A program made the position numbers and the translations under genes. Shown here in pieces: positions 19,501 through 29,441 of a DNA stretch of 64,000 nucleotides. Below the pieces are notes generated by a model that was not told the origin of the DNA, searched no databases, and saw only the letters and a list, made by a program, of their open reading frames with translations. The stretch comes from Opisthocomus hoazin. Its lineage: Eukaryota > Chordata > Aves > Opisthocomiformes > Opisthocomidae. The stretch's first letter is position 1; each line of letters begins with the position of its first letter. The stretch covers positions 5,518,001-5,582,000 of the forward strand of contig NC_134440.1 of NCBI RefSeq assembly GCF_030867145.1, in the 5' to 3' direction.

Positions 19501-22500
19501 ACTAGTGGTCTAGTGTTCTTCCCTGGCAAACCGTTAATAGTTCCCCAAACCTTACTTGTAATTATAAAGCAGGAAGCCTTCAATGACCAATATATGGATA
19601 TCTTTGGAGGCTGGCTCTTTAGAGCCAGGCGTAACATTCACCCCGTGGGAACGGGCAAACTTCACTGGGTTCTCAATCCATGCACGCACAGTGCTCACCA
19701 TTGCCTCCATATCCAAGGAGTCCAACACTAGTTAGAAGAAAGGGGGTGGGTGGGAAAAAGGTATACAATCAAATACCATGAATCACATGGGTCTGAAAGT
19801 ATAATATAGAATGAACTTATAAAATTGAAATTAGGTAAATTTACTATTAAGTCTTTAAAAATTAAAAAGAAATACTTAGGAAAAATATACATTACTGCAT
19901 CCTATAGCGAGCACTGCTCTTACCATCCCATTGTTTAAAGCCGTCTTCCCCGACTTCTATTTGATCTTGTGGCTGAAATATAGTGAGCAATAAAACATTG
20001 CTGCAAACTCAGCGTGATCAGTTACCTAAGATCCGATCACAACCTGGACACTACTGCAATACACAACAAAGCAAGTGTTCACTTAACAAAACAATTACAG
20101 ACCCTAAAATTTGAGTTCCCATCTTTCACCAACCCCAAGAACTTTGAAGTTTCCTTGGCTCAGTCAAGCCACTTTGTCCAAAGAGTTCTAGGTTAATAAT
20201 TTGATACTGTGTTATTAGCCAAAATACTACAAGCCTCTGTTTATAAGTCAACATATAAGAACTTAAAATGCAAATGCAGCGCTAAGTAACTGCTAGAATT
20301 TACATATTGAAGAACAGCTATTTTAACTCCTAACAGCTCTAATGAAAACGCAGGTCAGCATAGCCTGACTCTTGGTCACTTAGTTATAGCTTTACTGGTG
20401 CTAGCATTTGCCAGCTAAACACACTAGTGAGAAGTTATATATCTTTATGGAAAGTCAAACATAATTCCTCCCTTAAGGGCTCATATCTGACCAAATTTGT
20501 GCATGAGGCTTCGGGCAAAGAAGCCCTTCCAACCGAGTGGCTCATTCTGTTTCGTAGGGCACGTGCTCCTGCGAAGGCAGGACAATCCGACCACGTGGCT
20601 GCCGATGCCAGAGCATCTCGTATGTCGGGGGACAACATGCAACTGCTTCAAGCATGTTGTCACATCTCTTGGACTTCCACGTATGGTGGGGTCCAGCTGT
20701 ATCAATTCCTGTGAAATGGCTGCAGGGTTTGGGAACGGGTTCCGATGCGACCGCTTCCCCTGCTGCTCGGTGCAGAAGGCACCCAAGTCAGCACAGCGCT
20801 TCTGCATTCGTCTTCAGCAATCTTTTAATCGCGTTTCTGCGATGGAGCTGTCAAAGCTCCCCAGTACAACTGCCTTTCTGTATTTAAAGCAGCGTAAGGG
20901 AGCTTATATCCTGAAGTATTATTTAGAAGCAACATTCTTGTTTAATTAAAATAAGGAGGAAAGCCCAGCATGGAGAAAATGAGCTATGCAGAGCACAGTA
21001 AATAACCACCAACTTAGATCAGTTCGAGCTAAAGTTAGACCTATTGTTAAAGCTACAGGAAGCTTTTGCTGCAACCGTTCCGTGCTCGGCTGCGCCAAGC
21101 CCCACTGCTGTGGGAGCTGGCGGGCACCGGCACTTGTGCAGCTTAGCATCGCCTCACCCATCCAAAGTCATTAAAAGAACTAATGTATATATAAAAAAAA
21201 AATAAATGGGTAAGTATGTTGCTCTTAAGCTGTCAGAACTTACTTGGAAAACCTGCATAAGTATATAAAGCTTACAGGGGGACCTGCCACAACTGTCACT
21301 ACACACAGCAGCAGCCGTCAAGACCTAAAGCAAGGGCGGAGCGGGGCTTACCTTGAAGAAGTCATCCTGATGGACCACGCAGCAGTTGGGGAGCGCCTTG
21401 ATGATCCTGTTGGTCAAGGTGGTTTTGCCCCCGTTGGTGACCCTGCGCGGAGAGGGGAGGCCGGGCCGCGTCAGAGCCGCCGGCCCTCAGCGGGACGCCC
21501 CGAGGGGAGCCGGGCCCCGGCGGCGCCCCCCGCGCCCGGGACGTTTGAATTTCCCGCCTCGCCGGCGCCGCGGCGCGCGCTGGCCGGCGATTGGCTGTGA
21601 CCGCTCCCCGCCCCGCCCCTTCCCCGCCGGGAACTGGCTGCGCGTGGCGCGCGCGCGCGGGCCTGGCGGCGGCTGGCGCCGCTCCTAACGGTCGCGGTGA
21701 GGGAGCTGCGGGGCTGCGCCGCCATTTCCGCTCCCCTCAGAGCGGCTTCCCGGGCGGGCGGGAGCGCTGGCCGAGCCGCGGGAGCCTGGCGGGCGCCTCC
21801 ACAAGATGGAGGAGGCTGCGCGGCTCCGGCCGCTGAGCTGCCCCCCCCCCCCCGGGCGCCCGGTCAGCCCCCGCGGGGGCTTCGGTGCCCGCTGGCTCCT
21901 CGCCTCGGCCCGCGGGGGCCCGGCAGGGAGCTGGCAGCTTCTGAGGTAAATTTAAAACGCGCCCTTGCCGGCATTCATTGCCCTAAAGCACCCCTGGCTC
22001 TTTAGGAGGCCTGCACTCGTCAGCTTCAAGAAGCCAGCCTGTGAAAGTCTGGCTTGCGAAAAGTGCTTTTAAAAAAACGCCTTAAATGACTTCCGAGTGA
22101 GGGAAGCTCGCTCTTTCCTCAGAGAATGATTCAGGCTTCCTTGTACCTACAAAGCCTGTGCTATAACATAAAAGCCCTGAATAATCTTTCTCTCCAAAAG
22201 AGAGAGCTGTCACATCTGAACGTGCTTATTTCTAATTCTGTATTGAAAGGCTATAGAAATCCTGTACTGGCTCCAACCCCCGTTATAAACCCAGCTCTTG
22301 CCCAGTGTCAGTTCTGCAAACCCTTCGGCAGCCGGTGGGGATGCGCCGAGCCTCTGTCGCCCCGTCCTGAGCACACCCCGGCTTGCTTCACTGGAGAAAA
22401 AGCTTTTTGTACCCTCCCCATCTTACCTGAAGCAGGATTTTTTCCTCTTTGTCTTTCAGAGAAGCTTTTAAGAGCCTAACTTCATGTTGAAAACACCTTT

Positions 22501-22825
22501 TCTTTGTAGTTGAGGCACACAACCCCCTTCATCTGACATATCAAACGACCTGAAATATTTTTTTTCTCTTGCAGCACACCTCCCTTTAACACTATAGAAG
22601 CTTGGTATTTGCCACCCTGCAGAGCTCTCTGCATTAAGTAACACAGCACAGACGAAGAGCCAGCAAGTTGCATCTTTTCTAGAATCCTGTAATACTATTT
22701 CATGGTCAGATATACAATCTCCAAATCTTTAATCATCTTACAACAATGAAATGGGAAGAAGCAGCAGTATATATGCATGCAATATTAACAGGCACTTACC
22801 CTCCGATGCCTATGATGTATTTCAT
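16466..22825 (-). CDS. NMRK2: Nicotinamide riboside kinase 2, complete
   Basis: NMRK2 phosphorylates nicotinamide riboside to NMN in the NAD+ salvage pathway. In vertebrates it is expressed mainly in skeletal and cardiac muscle and is also known as an integrin beta1-binding protein (MIBP). Seven coding exons on the minus strand (22800-22825, 21352-21442, 19924-19972, 19556-19727, 17852-17923, 16980-17086, 16466-16551) join in frame to 603 nt: 200 residues plus TAG. Visible are the Walker A loop [10 protein letters not shown] (residues 8-17, Lys15), the HQDDFFK block holding the catalytic aspartate of the family (residue 36) and the substrate-binding stretch [20 protein letters not shown] (138-157). 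The start ATG has A at -3. Human NMRK2 is about 230 residues; this copy lacks the extra C-terminal tail. Gene order next to DAPK3 and ATCAY supports orthology to NMRK2 rather than NMRK1. Confidence 0.95.
16980..17086 (-). CDS. NMRK2: NMRK2 coding exon 6, residues 137-173
   Basis: Acceptor TATTTGCAG ends at 17087 and donor GTAAGC starts at 16979. Encodes [20 protein letters not shown] and the following charged helix. Confidence 0.95.
17370..17632 (+). mobile_element. CR1 LINE 3' end in an NMRK2 intron
   Basis: Plus-strand CR1, antisense to NMRK2, with the block gattagatattaggaagaaa and terminal repeats ccattctatgattctatg at 17614-17631. It lies between coding exons 5 and 6. Confidence 0.9.
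17852..17923 (-). CDS. NMRK2: NMRK2 coding exon 5, residues 113-137
   Basis: Acceptor CTACCCTAG ends at 17924 and donor GTAAGA starts at 17851. Encodes [20 protein letters not shown] and the arginine-rich lid (KRRR). Confidence 0.93.
19556..19727 (-). CDS. NMRK2: NMRK2 coding exon 4, residues 56-113
   Basis: Acceptor TTCTAACTAG ends at 19728 and donor GTAAGG starts at 19555. Encodes [10 protein letters not shown] through [13 protein letters not shown], the core strand of the kinase fold. Confidence 0.94.
19924..19972 (-). CDS. NMRK2: NMRK2 coding exon 3, residues 40-56
   Basis: Acceptor TATTTCAG ends at 19973 and donor GTAAGA starts at 19923. Encodes [16 protein letters not shown]. Confidence 0.94.
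20420..20950. other. Unexplained open, GC-richer block in an NMRK2 intron
   Basis: Between coding exons 3 and 2 of NMRK2 this stretch is higher in GC than its flanks and open in several frames on both strands (for example 20497-20949 plus, 20481-20807 minus). I recognise no protein. It may be an old decayed repeat. Confidence 0.3.
21352..21442 (-). CDS. NMRK2: NMRK2 coding exon 2, residues 9-39
   Basis: Acceptor CCGCGCAG ends at 21443 and donor GTAAGC starts at 21351. Encodes the rest of the Walker A loop ([11 protein letters not shown]) and HQDDFFK. It lies inside the left edge of a CpG island. Confidence 0.95.
21440..21950 (+). promoter_or_regulatory. CpG island with promoter character inside NMRK2 intron 1
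   Basis: About 500 bp of dense CpG begins at NMRK2 exon 2. It holds an inverted CCAAT box (cgattggctg, 21587-21596), GC boxes (ccccgccccgcccc), a YY1-like gccgccatttccg (21718-21730) and two plus-strand donor-like sites (gcg|gtgagg at 21697, gag|gtaaat at 21946). NMRK2 has its own TATA promoter 1.5 kb away, so this island probably starts another, plus-strand transcript. Confidence 0.5.
21806..21945 (+). other. Candidate first exon: short ATG frame ending at a splice donor
   Basis: An ATG in the context caagATGg opens a 46-codon frame ([20 protein letters not shown]...) that runs without a stop to a donor-like gag|gtaaat at 21946. Unspliced, it stops at the next codon. It is GC-rich and low in complexity, so it may be only a 5' leader. 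No matching downstream coding exon was found. Confidence 0.25.
22800..22825 (-). CDS. NMRK2: NMRK2 coding exon 1, residues 1-9
   Basis: Reads MKYIIGIG plus two bases of glycine 9 and meets donor GTAAGT at 22799. The context AAAGATGA is a good start. Confidence 0.92.
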
Positions 22826-22987
22826 CTTTGTGGAGTTGCCTTGTCAACAGGAACTTGGTGAAAAAAAAACAAATTTAGAGATGCTGAAATTACTTTCGGC
22901 AGAACACAACTACACCTGAGCCTTTTCCCCCACCCAGCTCTGCCTCGCCTTACTATTTCATTGAAGGAAAAGGCGGGTTTGTCTCTA

Positions 22988-22994
22988 ATTTATA
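22988..22994 (-). promoter_or_regulatory. NMRK2: TATA box of NMRK2
   Basis: The minus strand reads GCTCTATAAATTAGAGAC, with TATAAAT about 165 bp before the start codon. This fits a tissue-restricted TATA promoter with a 5'UTR of about 135 nt. Confidence 0.6.
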
Positions 22995-23199
22995 GAGCCC
23001 GGCTGCAGTGCCCTCCCCTCCCTCCCGGCCGTCTCCCCGCCCCGCCTGCTGATGGAGAAGCCCTGTGACTATCATGAGCCCGACATGTCATATTTTTGAG
23101 CCGGGATTAGCCAATCCTTCCCTCGGTGGATGGGGTCATGCGCGCTGCCGCTGCACCTGTTTCTGCACCCCTCGCCGGACCCCCACTCTGCTGGCTTTG

Positions 23200-23209
23200 C
23201 TATAAATAG
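23200..23209. promoter_or_regulatory. NMRK2: Consensus MEF2 binding site upstream of NMRK2
   Basis: CTATAAATAG matches the MEF2 consensus YTAWWWWTAR on both strands and lies about 375 bp before the NMRK2 start codon. NMRK2 is a muscle gene, so a MEF2 element here makes sense. The same bases could act as a plus-strand TATA box. Confidence 0.55.
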
Positions 23210-25446
23210 CTTTTTGGCAAGCTCTTCCTTTGCCTAACTTAGTAATGGGGTAGGTGGAAATGTCACCCCTTTTCACATTTCCTTTGGGAGTTCTGGGGAA
23301 GGCACAGAGATGTGCGAGGATATAATTAAGTGTCCTTTTTTTATTTTTCCTTGAAGTCAGACAAGCTATCTCATTCCTTTCCTCTGCATTGCTTCATTTT
23401 CCCAATTCCTATGTGATTATTTGAAATGCATCCAGGAATGTCATGAGAGGAATTTTTTTGTTTCTCTAAGCTACTGATAGGGAAGGCAAAGGAACTTTTT
23501 TTTTTTTTTACTTGTTTAGTAAAGCTGTTCAGAGAAAGGAATATGCAGAGGCTGACGAGTGAATCCATTGGACCATTATCTTTTGAACTTTTAGGAGGAA
23601 CTTTTTGAACTTTGGGCTTATTCCTCAAACTTAGACACAAAGTCATACAATGATATTAGCTTTCCAGCTTCAGTTTACTCATGTAAAGCAGTGCTTTTTA
23701 AGGTAAGTTGACTCCAGATAGACTGCTTCCTCGAGTAAATACCTCTCACCATGAGTACACATTGTGGAACCTGTGCTTTAATTTTAATTGTTTTGGATGC
23801 TCCTAAAATCAAGGCTGTCTTGAGAGATGGTGGGTGAAGGCAGAGTAGAGTTAGCAACAGCTCTGAATGTTTTTTCAGATGAACCCCATTATGTGAAGTA
23901 TATAGTATGCACTTTAAAATAATATCTTGTCTAACAGAGCTTAAATAACCCAAACCATTGTGTTCCTTTGTTTTTCCTTTTTATAAAATCAGTCTATGGA
24001 AGTACTAAAAGGCAGACTTCAAGATTCCTTGTCCTACAGTGGTTTGTAAAGCAATTGTGAAAAACTTTGTAACACAGATGTCTAGGTGTGTGGTGTCTTG
24101 TTCATTTTCTTTACAGTTTTGGAGTCTGCAGAGCTGATTCTTGCGTTGTGATCTTGTGCTGATAGATGTATGCGCAGCACACAGCGAGTGCTGGTGCAGG
24201 GCTTGCCCTCTGGCTGAAGGTGAATACAGAAACTGCTGTTACAGTGGGGTGATTTTCACTGTGCTCAGGGGAGCAGACAGATGCTGTTTCTATTCTATTT
24301 TTTTTTTGGTAGCGCCTGCATCATTTGCTCACTGTCTGTACAGCATTGTCCCTTGTGCTTTTCAGGTGCTACAGTGTAAAACCCACATACCCAGAATTCA
24401 ACCATCAAGAATCTGAGGAAAGTGTTTTGAAGGAGTATTCCTCAAAATCATTCTCAAGGGAAGGATGGGGTGCAGCTCCAGCATCACAGGCTGTCGCTAA
24501 CCCAGGCCACCGAGACACAGTTTGGGGCTCACAGCCTGTGTGTGCAGGATTACGTTTTGTGGAGTTTTCCCATGTACAGTGCTTTTGGAGCTATATAGGC
24601 AGGATGTTCTGTTAAGTAATACAATTTCTACAGGAGCCTACAGAACATTTTAGTTCTGGCAGTTAATGGCCTCTCTTTTGGCCCACGTGGTATACCTTAT
24701 TAATATCCCCAGTATTTTGTGGATACCTTTTCCTCAAGTTGGGTAATTGTTTGACATCATTAAGTTTTACTCAGAACAACTACTCCCAAGCTGGATTTAA
24801 CTTGAATTTTTCTGCTTCTGTTTCAGGCCTGAAGAAGGGTTTTATGGTTTAAAATCTTCTTTATCTCCCCCCAGCTATGTCTGCTGATCTAATAAAAGAT
24901 GTTACTTTTCCCTTCAAAGCTATTTTATGCTCAACAGCCATAAAGTCAAGGCCCAGTGCTTTGACAAAGTGAGCTGATCATGAATAAACATAGACTTCAA
25001 ATTAGAAGATTATTAACTGTCAGAGGTGTAAGATTCTGGAAGTCTTGCAGTAAAGATATTTAAGGCAAGAAAAGAAATTGGTTTTGAGATAGAGCCTGAT
25101 AAGTTTGTGAACAGGATTATAGCGAGTGATCTTTTCCACTCTATTATGCTGTCTTAATTCTGTGTCTTTAATGGATAGATCTCAGCCACTATACTCAGTT
25201 TCCACTATAATTATTATTTATGGTCAACGTTAGTACACTACTTGATTGTTCCTGGAGCCGTCACTTGCAAATTATACTTTCACCATCATTTCCAAGGTAG
25301 CTATGTAAAATGATTGCTCCAGAGAAATGTGGAGCTCAAATTCTTGAATATGAATGAGATGTGACTCTCACAGAAGTCACACCTCCAGCAGCTGCCCATC
25401 ACTTTAAGCACAGCATTTGCAGTGGAGAGTCACCAAGTCAGCCTCT

Positions 25447-25505
25447 CAGCTGGTGTAAATTGTCGGTGTGCACTGAAGTGGAGCAGTGCTAATTTACACC
25501 AACTG
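25447..25505. repeat. Ancient palindromic (hairpin) repeat
   Basis: Arms CAGCTGGTGTAAATT (25447-25461) and its near-exact complement (25491-25505), 14 of 15 bases paired, around a core with ctgaagtgg. Similar palindromes ending in ggtgtaaat / atttacacc are widespread in reptile and bird genomes; I know the sequence type but not its database name with certainty. Confidence 0.65.
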
Positions 25506-27117
25506 AAAATTTGAACTAAGACAGCTCTCTGCTCAATTTTTTTATGCCCTTCATTGTGTTTCTCTTCTCTTCATGAGCTAGGAAGGTGTCTTAAGAAAGC
25601 AAACAGTGTGTTACTTCAGTGTTTATTTTACCACATATGACCTTATGTGCTAGGCAAAACTTGAGAGGCTCGGAAGTTGTGTAAAAGTTAGGAGGGGCCA
25701 CTGGTGCCAGCTACCTCTGATCCAGTCCTCTTTACATTGGAGTCATGCTAATCCAAATATTTTTGGAACGTGCCATCCTCAAAGTGAGTGAAAATTGTGT
25801 TCTGCCCTGTTGGACTTAGGAATGTGCTTCAGAAGTACCAGCTGGGGTTTTGAGTGGGGAAAAAAAGAGTGTTTGGCCTAAGACATGTCAATACATTTTG
25901 AGTATGGATAGCAAACAAAAAATAATTGTGGCAGTAGCAGGAGCTGTTTCAAATGCTAAACTATTTGGCTGAGTTGTTTGGAATCAGTGAATTCCAGAAC
26001 AGTGAAGTCCCACTGTCTCTATAAACAATGTTGAAACTCTGTTTCTTCTGAAAACTGGAGGAATGAAGGACAGAAGGCACATGATTTTTGTTGTTGTTTT
26101 TTGTGTGTTAAACTCACATTTGCAAATCTCATTCACGTAGCCCTCAGTGTAAAAACTCATTTTTTAAACCATTTCTTTGTGGTCGCTCAGTTCTCTCGTG
26201 AATGTGTCTGGCTTTTCCCAAGTTTGTTTTTAAGCTACTTAACGTGGTTTTTCTATCACCCATATTCATACTCATGCACCAACTATCCAGTGAAATCATA
26301 TTCACCCACATAGCTCAAATTCTCAGATTCCTGAGTGGCCTCGGACTTGCTGTTCCTTTAGGTGGTGACATGTGCCTGCCTGTATTTGGAGATCTCAGGC
26401 ATTTCAGCTGTCTGCTTCCTGAAGAACAAAAAAGACCTTGTACAAAAAACTGTCTGAAATGCATGGTGACAGTTACACTTACCAGCTAACAACAGACTTT
26501 AGCCAACCCATAAAAATATGTCTATGCAAATGCCAAGTGTTCGTAAATACTTTTTTTAGCAAGTTATGTTAGCCACATTTCTCAGTGAGTTATGTGTTGG
26601 TCATCTGAAACTTCCTTTTTTTTGTGCTTGTTTATCCTGCAGATACGTTATCTGCTTGACACTTTACTAATACAAATACCGTTCAACAGTGTGCTTCAAT
26701 CAAAGACAGCAAATGCTCCCTCTCTTTACATTATTTTTAGAATACTAGAGTTTACTAAAAGTCTAATATTAATCTTCTTTGTTAAAACTAAGATAAATTT
26801 GGCAGAAGCCAGTTTAATATTTGTGGAGCCGTCATAATATCATTTCCCTGGGATAGTTTAGTTTCTGTGTCCACTGACCTTTCTGTTGCAGAATATGACT
26901 CATTTGTTCTAAAGCTTTAATTCAGAATTTAAGTCCTGCACTAATCATAAGACATTGTTTATGGTATGAGCAAGGTTATGCCAAGGTTCCTTCTGCTAGA
27001 GACCTGGAGGAGGGGGCTGGATGAGACGGTATACCAGCTAGTGAAAGAACAGGCAAAGGAACGAGAGTAATTTTCACTTGTGAATTTTTAAAACGTGGGT
27101 TTATTTGTTCTTTCCAG

Positions 27118-27218
27118 AATGCTGCGTTAGTTGGGTTGCTAAGAGAGTCCTACTCCAAGGCTTTGGAGGCTGCTCATGTCTTGACAATGCAAAAACTGTC
27201 GTGCCCCTCTGCAGGAAG
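27118..27218 (+). other. Exon-like block, possible lncRNA exon
   Basis: A strong acceptor (ttatttgttctttccag, ending 27117) and a donor (gaag|gtaggc at 27219) bracket 101 bp that is open in two of the three plus frames. Neither frame is recognisable, and the frame that would continue the candidate exon at 21806 contains a stop. Confidence 0.3.
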
Positions 27219-29419
27219 GTAGGCTTTTATTTTAAACAAAAATGAGGGAGGGAGCATCAATGGAACAGTACTTCACTGTTACTTACTAGTAACTAGGACA
27301 GCTAATAGTAAGAAAAATTATGCTAGCAGAATAGCAAGCTTAAATAGTATAATGCTTAACTAGCTGGCACCTTGTCACAGTGGTATGCAGAGTGGCTTGC
27401 AGCCAGGAGCTGCCACCGTCAGTGGTGATATTTTCTGCCACTGCTGCAGCTGATCCCACGGCTGCTGTTGGTGGCAGGAGTCTGAGGTCCCGTGGAGGAG
27501 GCAGGGACGGAGTGGTTGACAGGTCATGCACTGAGAACTTAGACAAGATGGGATCGGGGAGAAGCAGCTGTGCACGCAAGAAAAATACCGAGGAAAACGT
27601 TTGAGTCTATCATTACTTTGGGGATATGGGATTAACCCAGAAAAAATATTCTAGAGGGAAGGAAAAGCGATGGGGCCTGAATGACAGGACAAGAGGGTAA
27701 GTGTAAAAGGAATGGATTAAGAGGAAATCTGAAGTGAAGACTCAGTGAGGGAAGGCAAAACTGAAGCCCAAAGGCAGCCAGCTCGTTACTGAAGAAGTCC
27801 CATCAGAGATGGAGAAATTATTCTAAATTCTCACTTCTCAAAGTATCAGGTTCTGCAGTTGCTTCACTCCCCATGCTGCACGTCTCAAACTTTTCCTGGT
27901 TGGAGCCCTTTGGAGCTGTTAACCACGATGCTGCAAGAAACGATCCTTTTTGGAGTTCAGTGGTCTGCGCGAGGAATTTGTTCCATGGGGTTAGTGGATA
28001 CAGAAGCAAAAAAGAGTAAGATATGCAAGAAATGCTTCTATTTTGTATCGGTGTGGTGCCAGGTAACAATAGCAGTAATTCCAGGAATAAATTTTTAAAC
28101 AGATGCCAGACATTTCTAATGTCATTTGACAGCTGGCATACGTTTGTAGATGTGTGACATTGTTAAATGAGTTAGTCCTGGTATGTGTATTACTATAAGT
28201 TGTACAGTCAGTAGTAACGAATTAGAAGCATTTTTAAAAAAATAATAGAATCCCAGTTTTTACTCTTTGGTTTATATTCTAGGAGAAATAACATCTCATC
28301 TTGCTCCCCACTCAGTTGAATTGTTTGGCCAATGTAGATTGTACTGCTGATGAAGAATAAAAAGAAGAAGAGAGGAAGTAAGCAAATCTTGAAGGTAGTT
28401 TGGAAAATGAAGAATGAAGGAGAATAAATAAGGCATGAAATAAGTGTTCAAGATTTTCACGGCAAACACGCAATGAAGAAGCTGAGCTGTAAGGCATGCT
28501 GGTAATGTGTGATGATTCATCCAGTGCTGCAAAATGTTCTGACAGTTTTTCAGGCATGTTTGACAGCCTCTTCAAAATCAGTCTGAATAGGTAATATACG
28601 GACAATAAAGGGAAGTTTTCCTTTTCTTGCTGTTAAAAGCTCATCCTTGCCCTTGCTGCTTCATTCTGAGGTCGGTAGGCTAAGGCAGCTCTCAGCAGGT
28701 GGGTTTTGAGGCTTCCCTGTGCTCTGTCCCTTGCTACCCTGACGTTTATGAAATTCCCAGGCTTCAGTCCTCTCACTCCACCACGCTCCACCCGCCTGTT
28801 GAAGAAACTCTCTGTCCCAACAGGGTTTCACAAGGGGTAAAAGAGAAGTTCTTTGCGTTGGTATACCTGATAAAAAGGTGCCTGAAGAGCAAAGAATTTG
28901 GCTGGTGTTGGGGAGAGGAGAAAGGCAGGCAACCACAGGGTTCCCATTTTTCTCTTCAGCATCTGTGTATTGTTCCTACCATGCCACCTATGTGGGGTGC
29001 ATTTCTGGGTAAACTCTCTCTTGTAAACGTTTCCACCAATTCTAAATGTTACCAAAGATTTTTTTTTCTGCTCTCTTCTGCATTCTTAGCATTCTTCACA
29101 GATTCTTTCTGTCCCTTCCTCTGCACCATCCTGCATGGTGCCTGACTGGTTCCTGTGAGAAGCCTCAGTGCAGTCCCTGTCAGAACATCTTGGTGCGCTT
29201 TAATCCCCTGTGTCACTCTGACATACGGGACTAAGCGTATTCTGGACTGCAGCCTTTCAGCCTCAGCCTCGAAAGCCACTTGCCATAGAGTTTACAATGG
29301 GTAACTTTTCCTCTGAGGTATTTTGGCTTCAATTTGGGTTGGTTTGAGTTCCGTTTTAAAGAAGCAGAGAATACCAGTTCTGATCCTCATATAGGAGATA
29401 CATATAAATATACACATGT

Positions 29420-29441
29420 AGTGTATACTCTAGTATACACT
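29420..29441. repeat. Small perfect palindrome
   Basis: AGTGTATAC, four bases, GTATACACT. A nine-base perfect inverted repeat in AT-rich DNA; could be chance. Confidence 0.6.
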
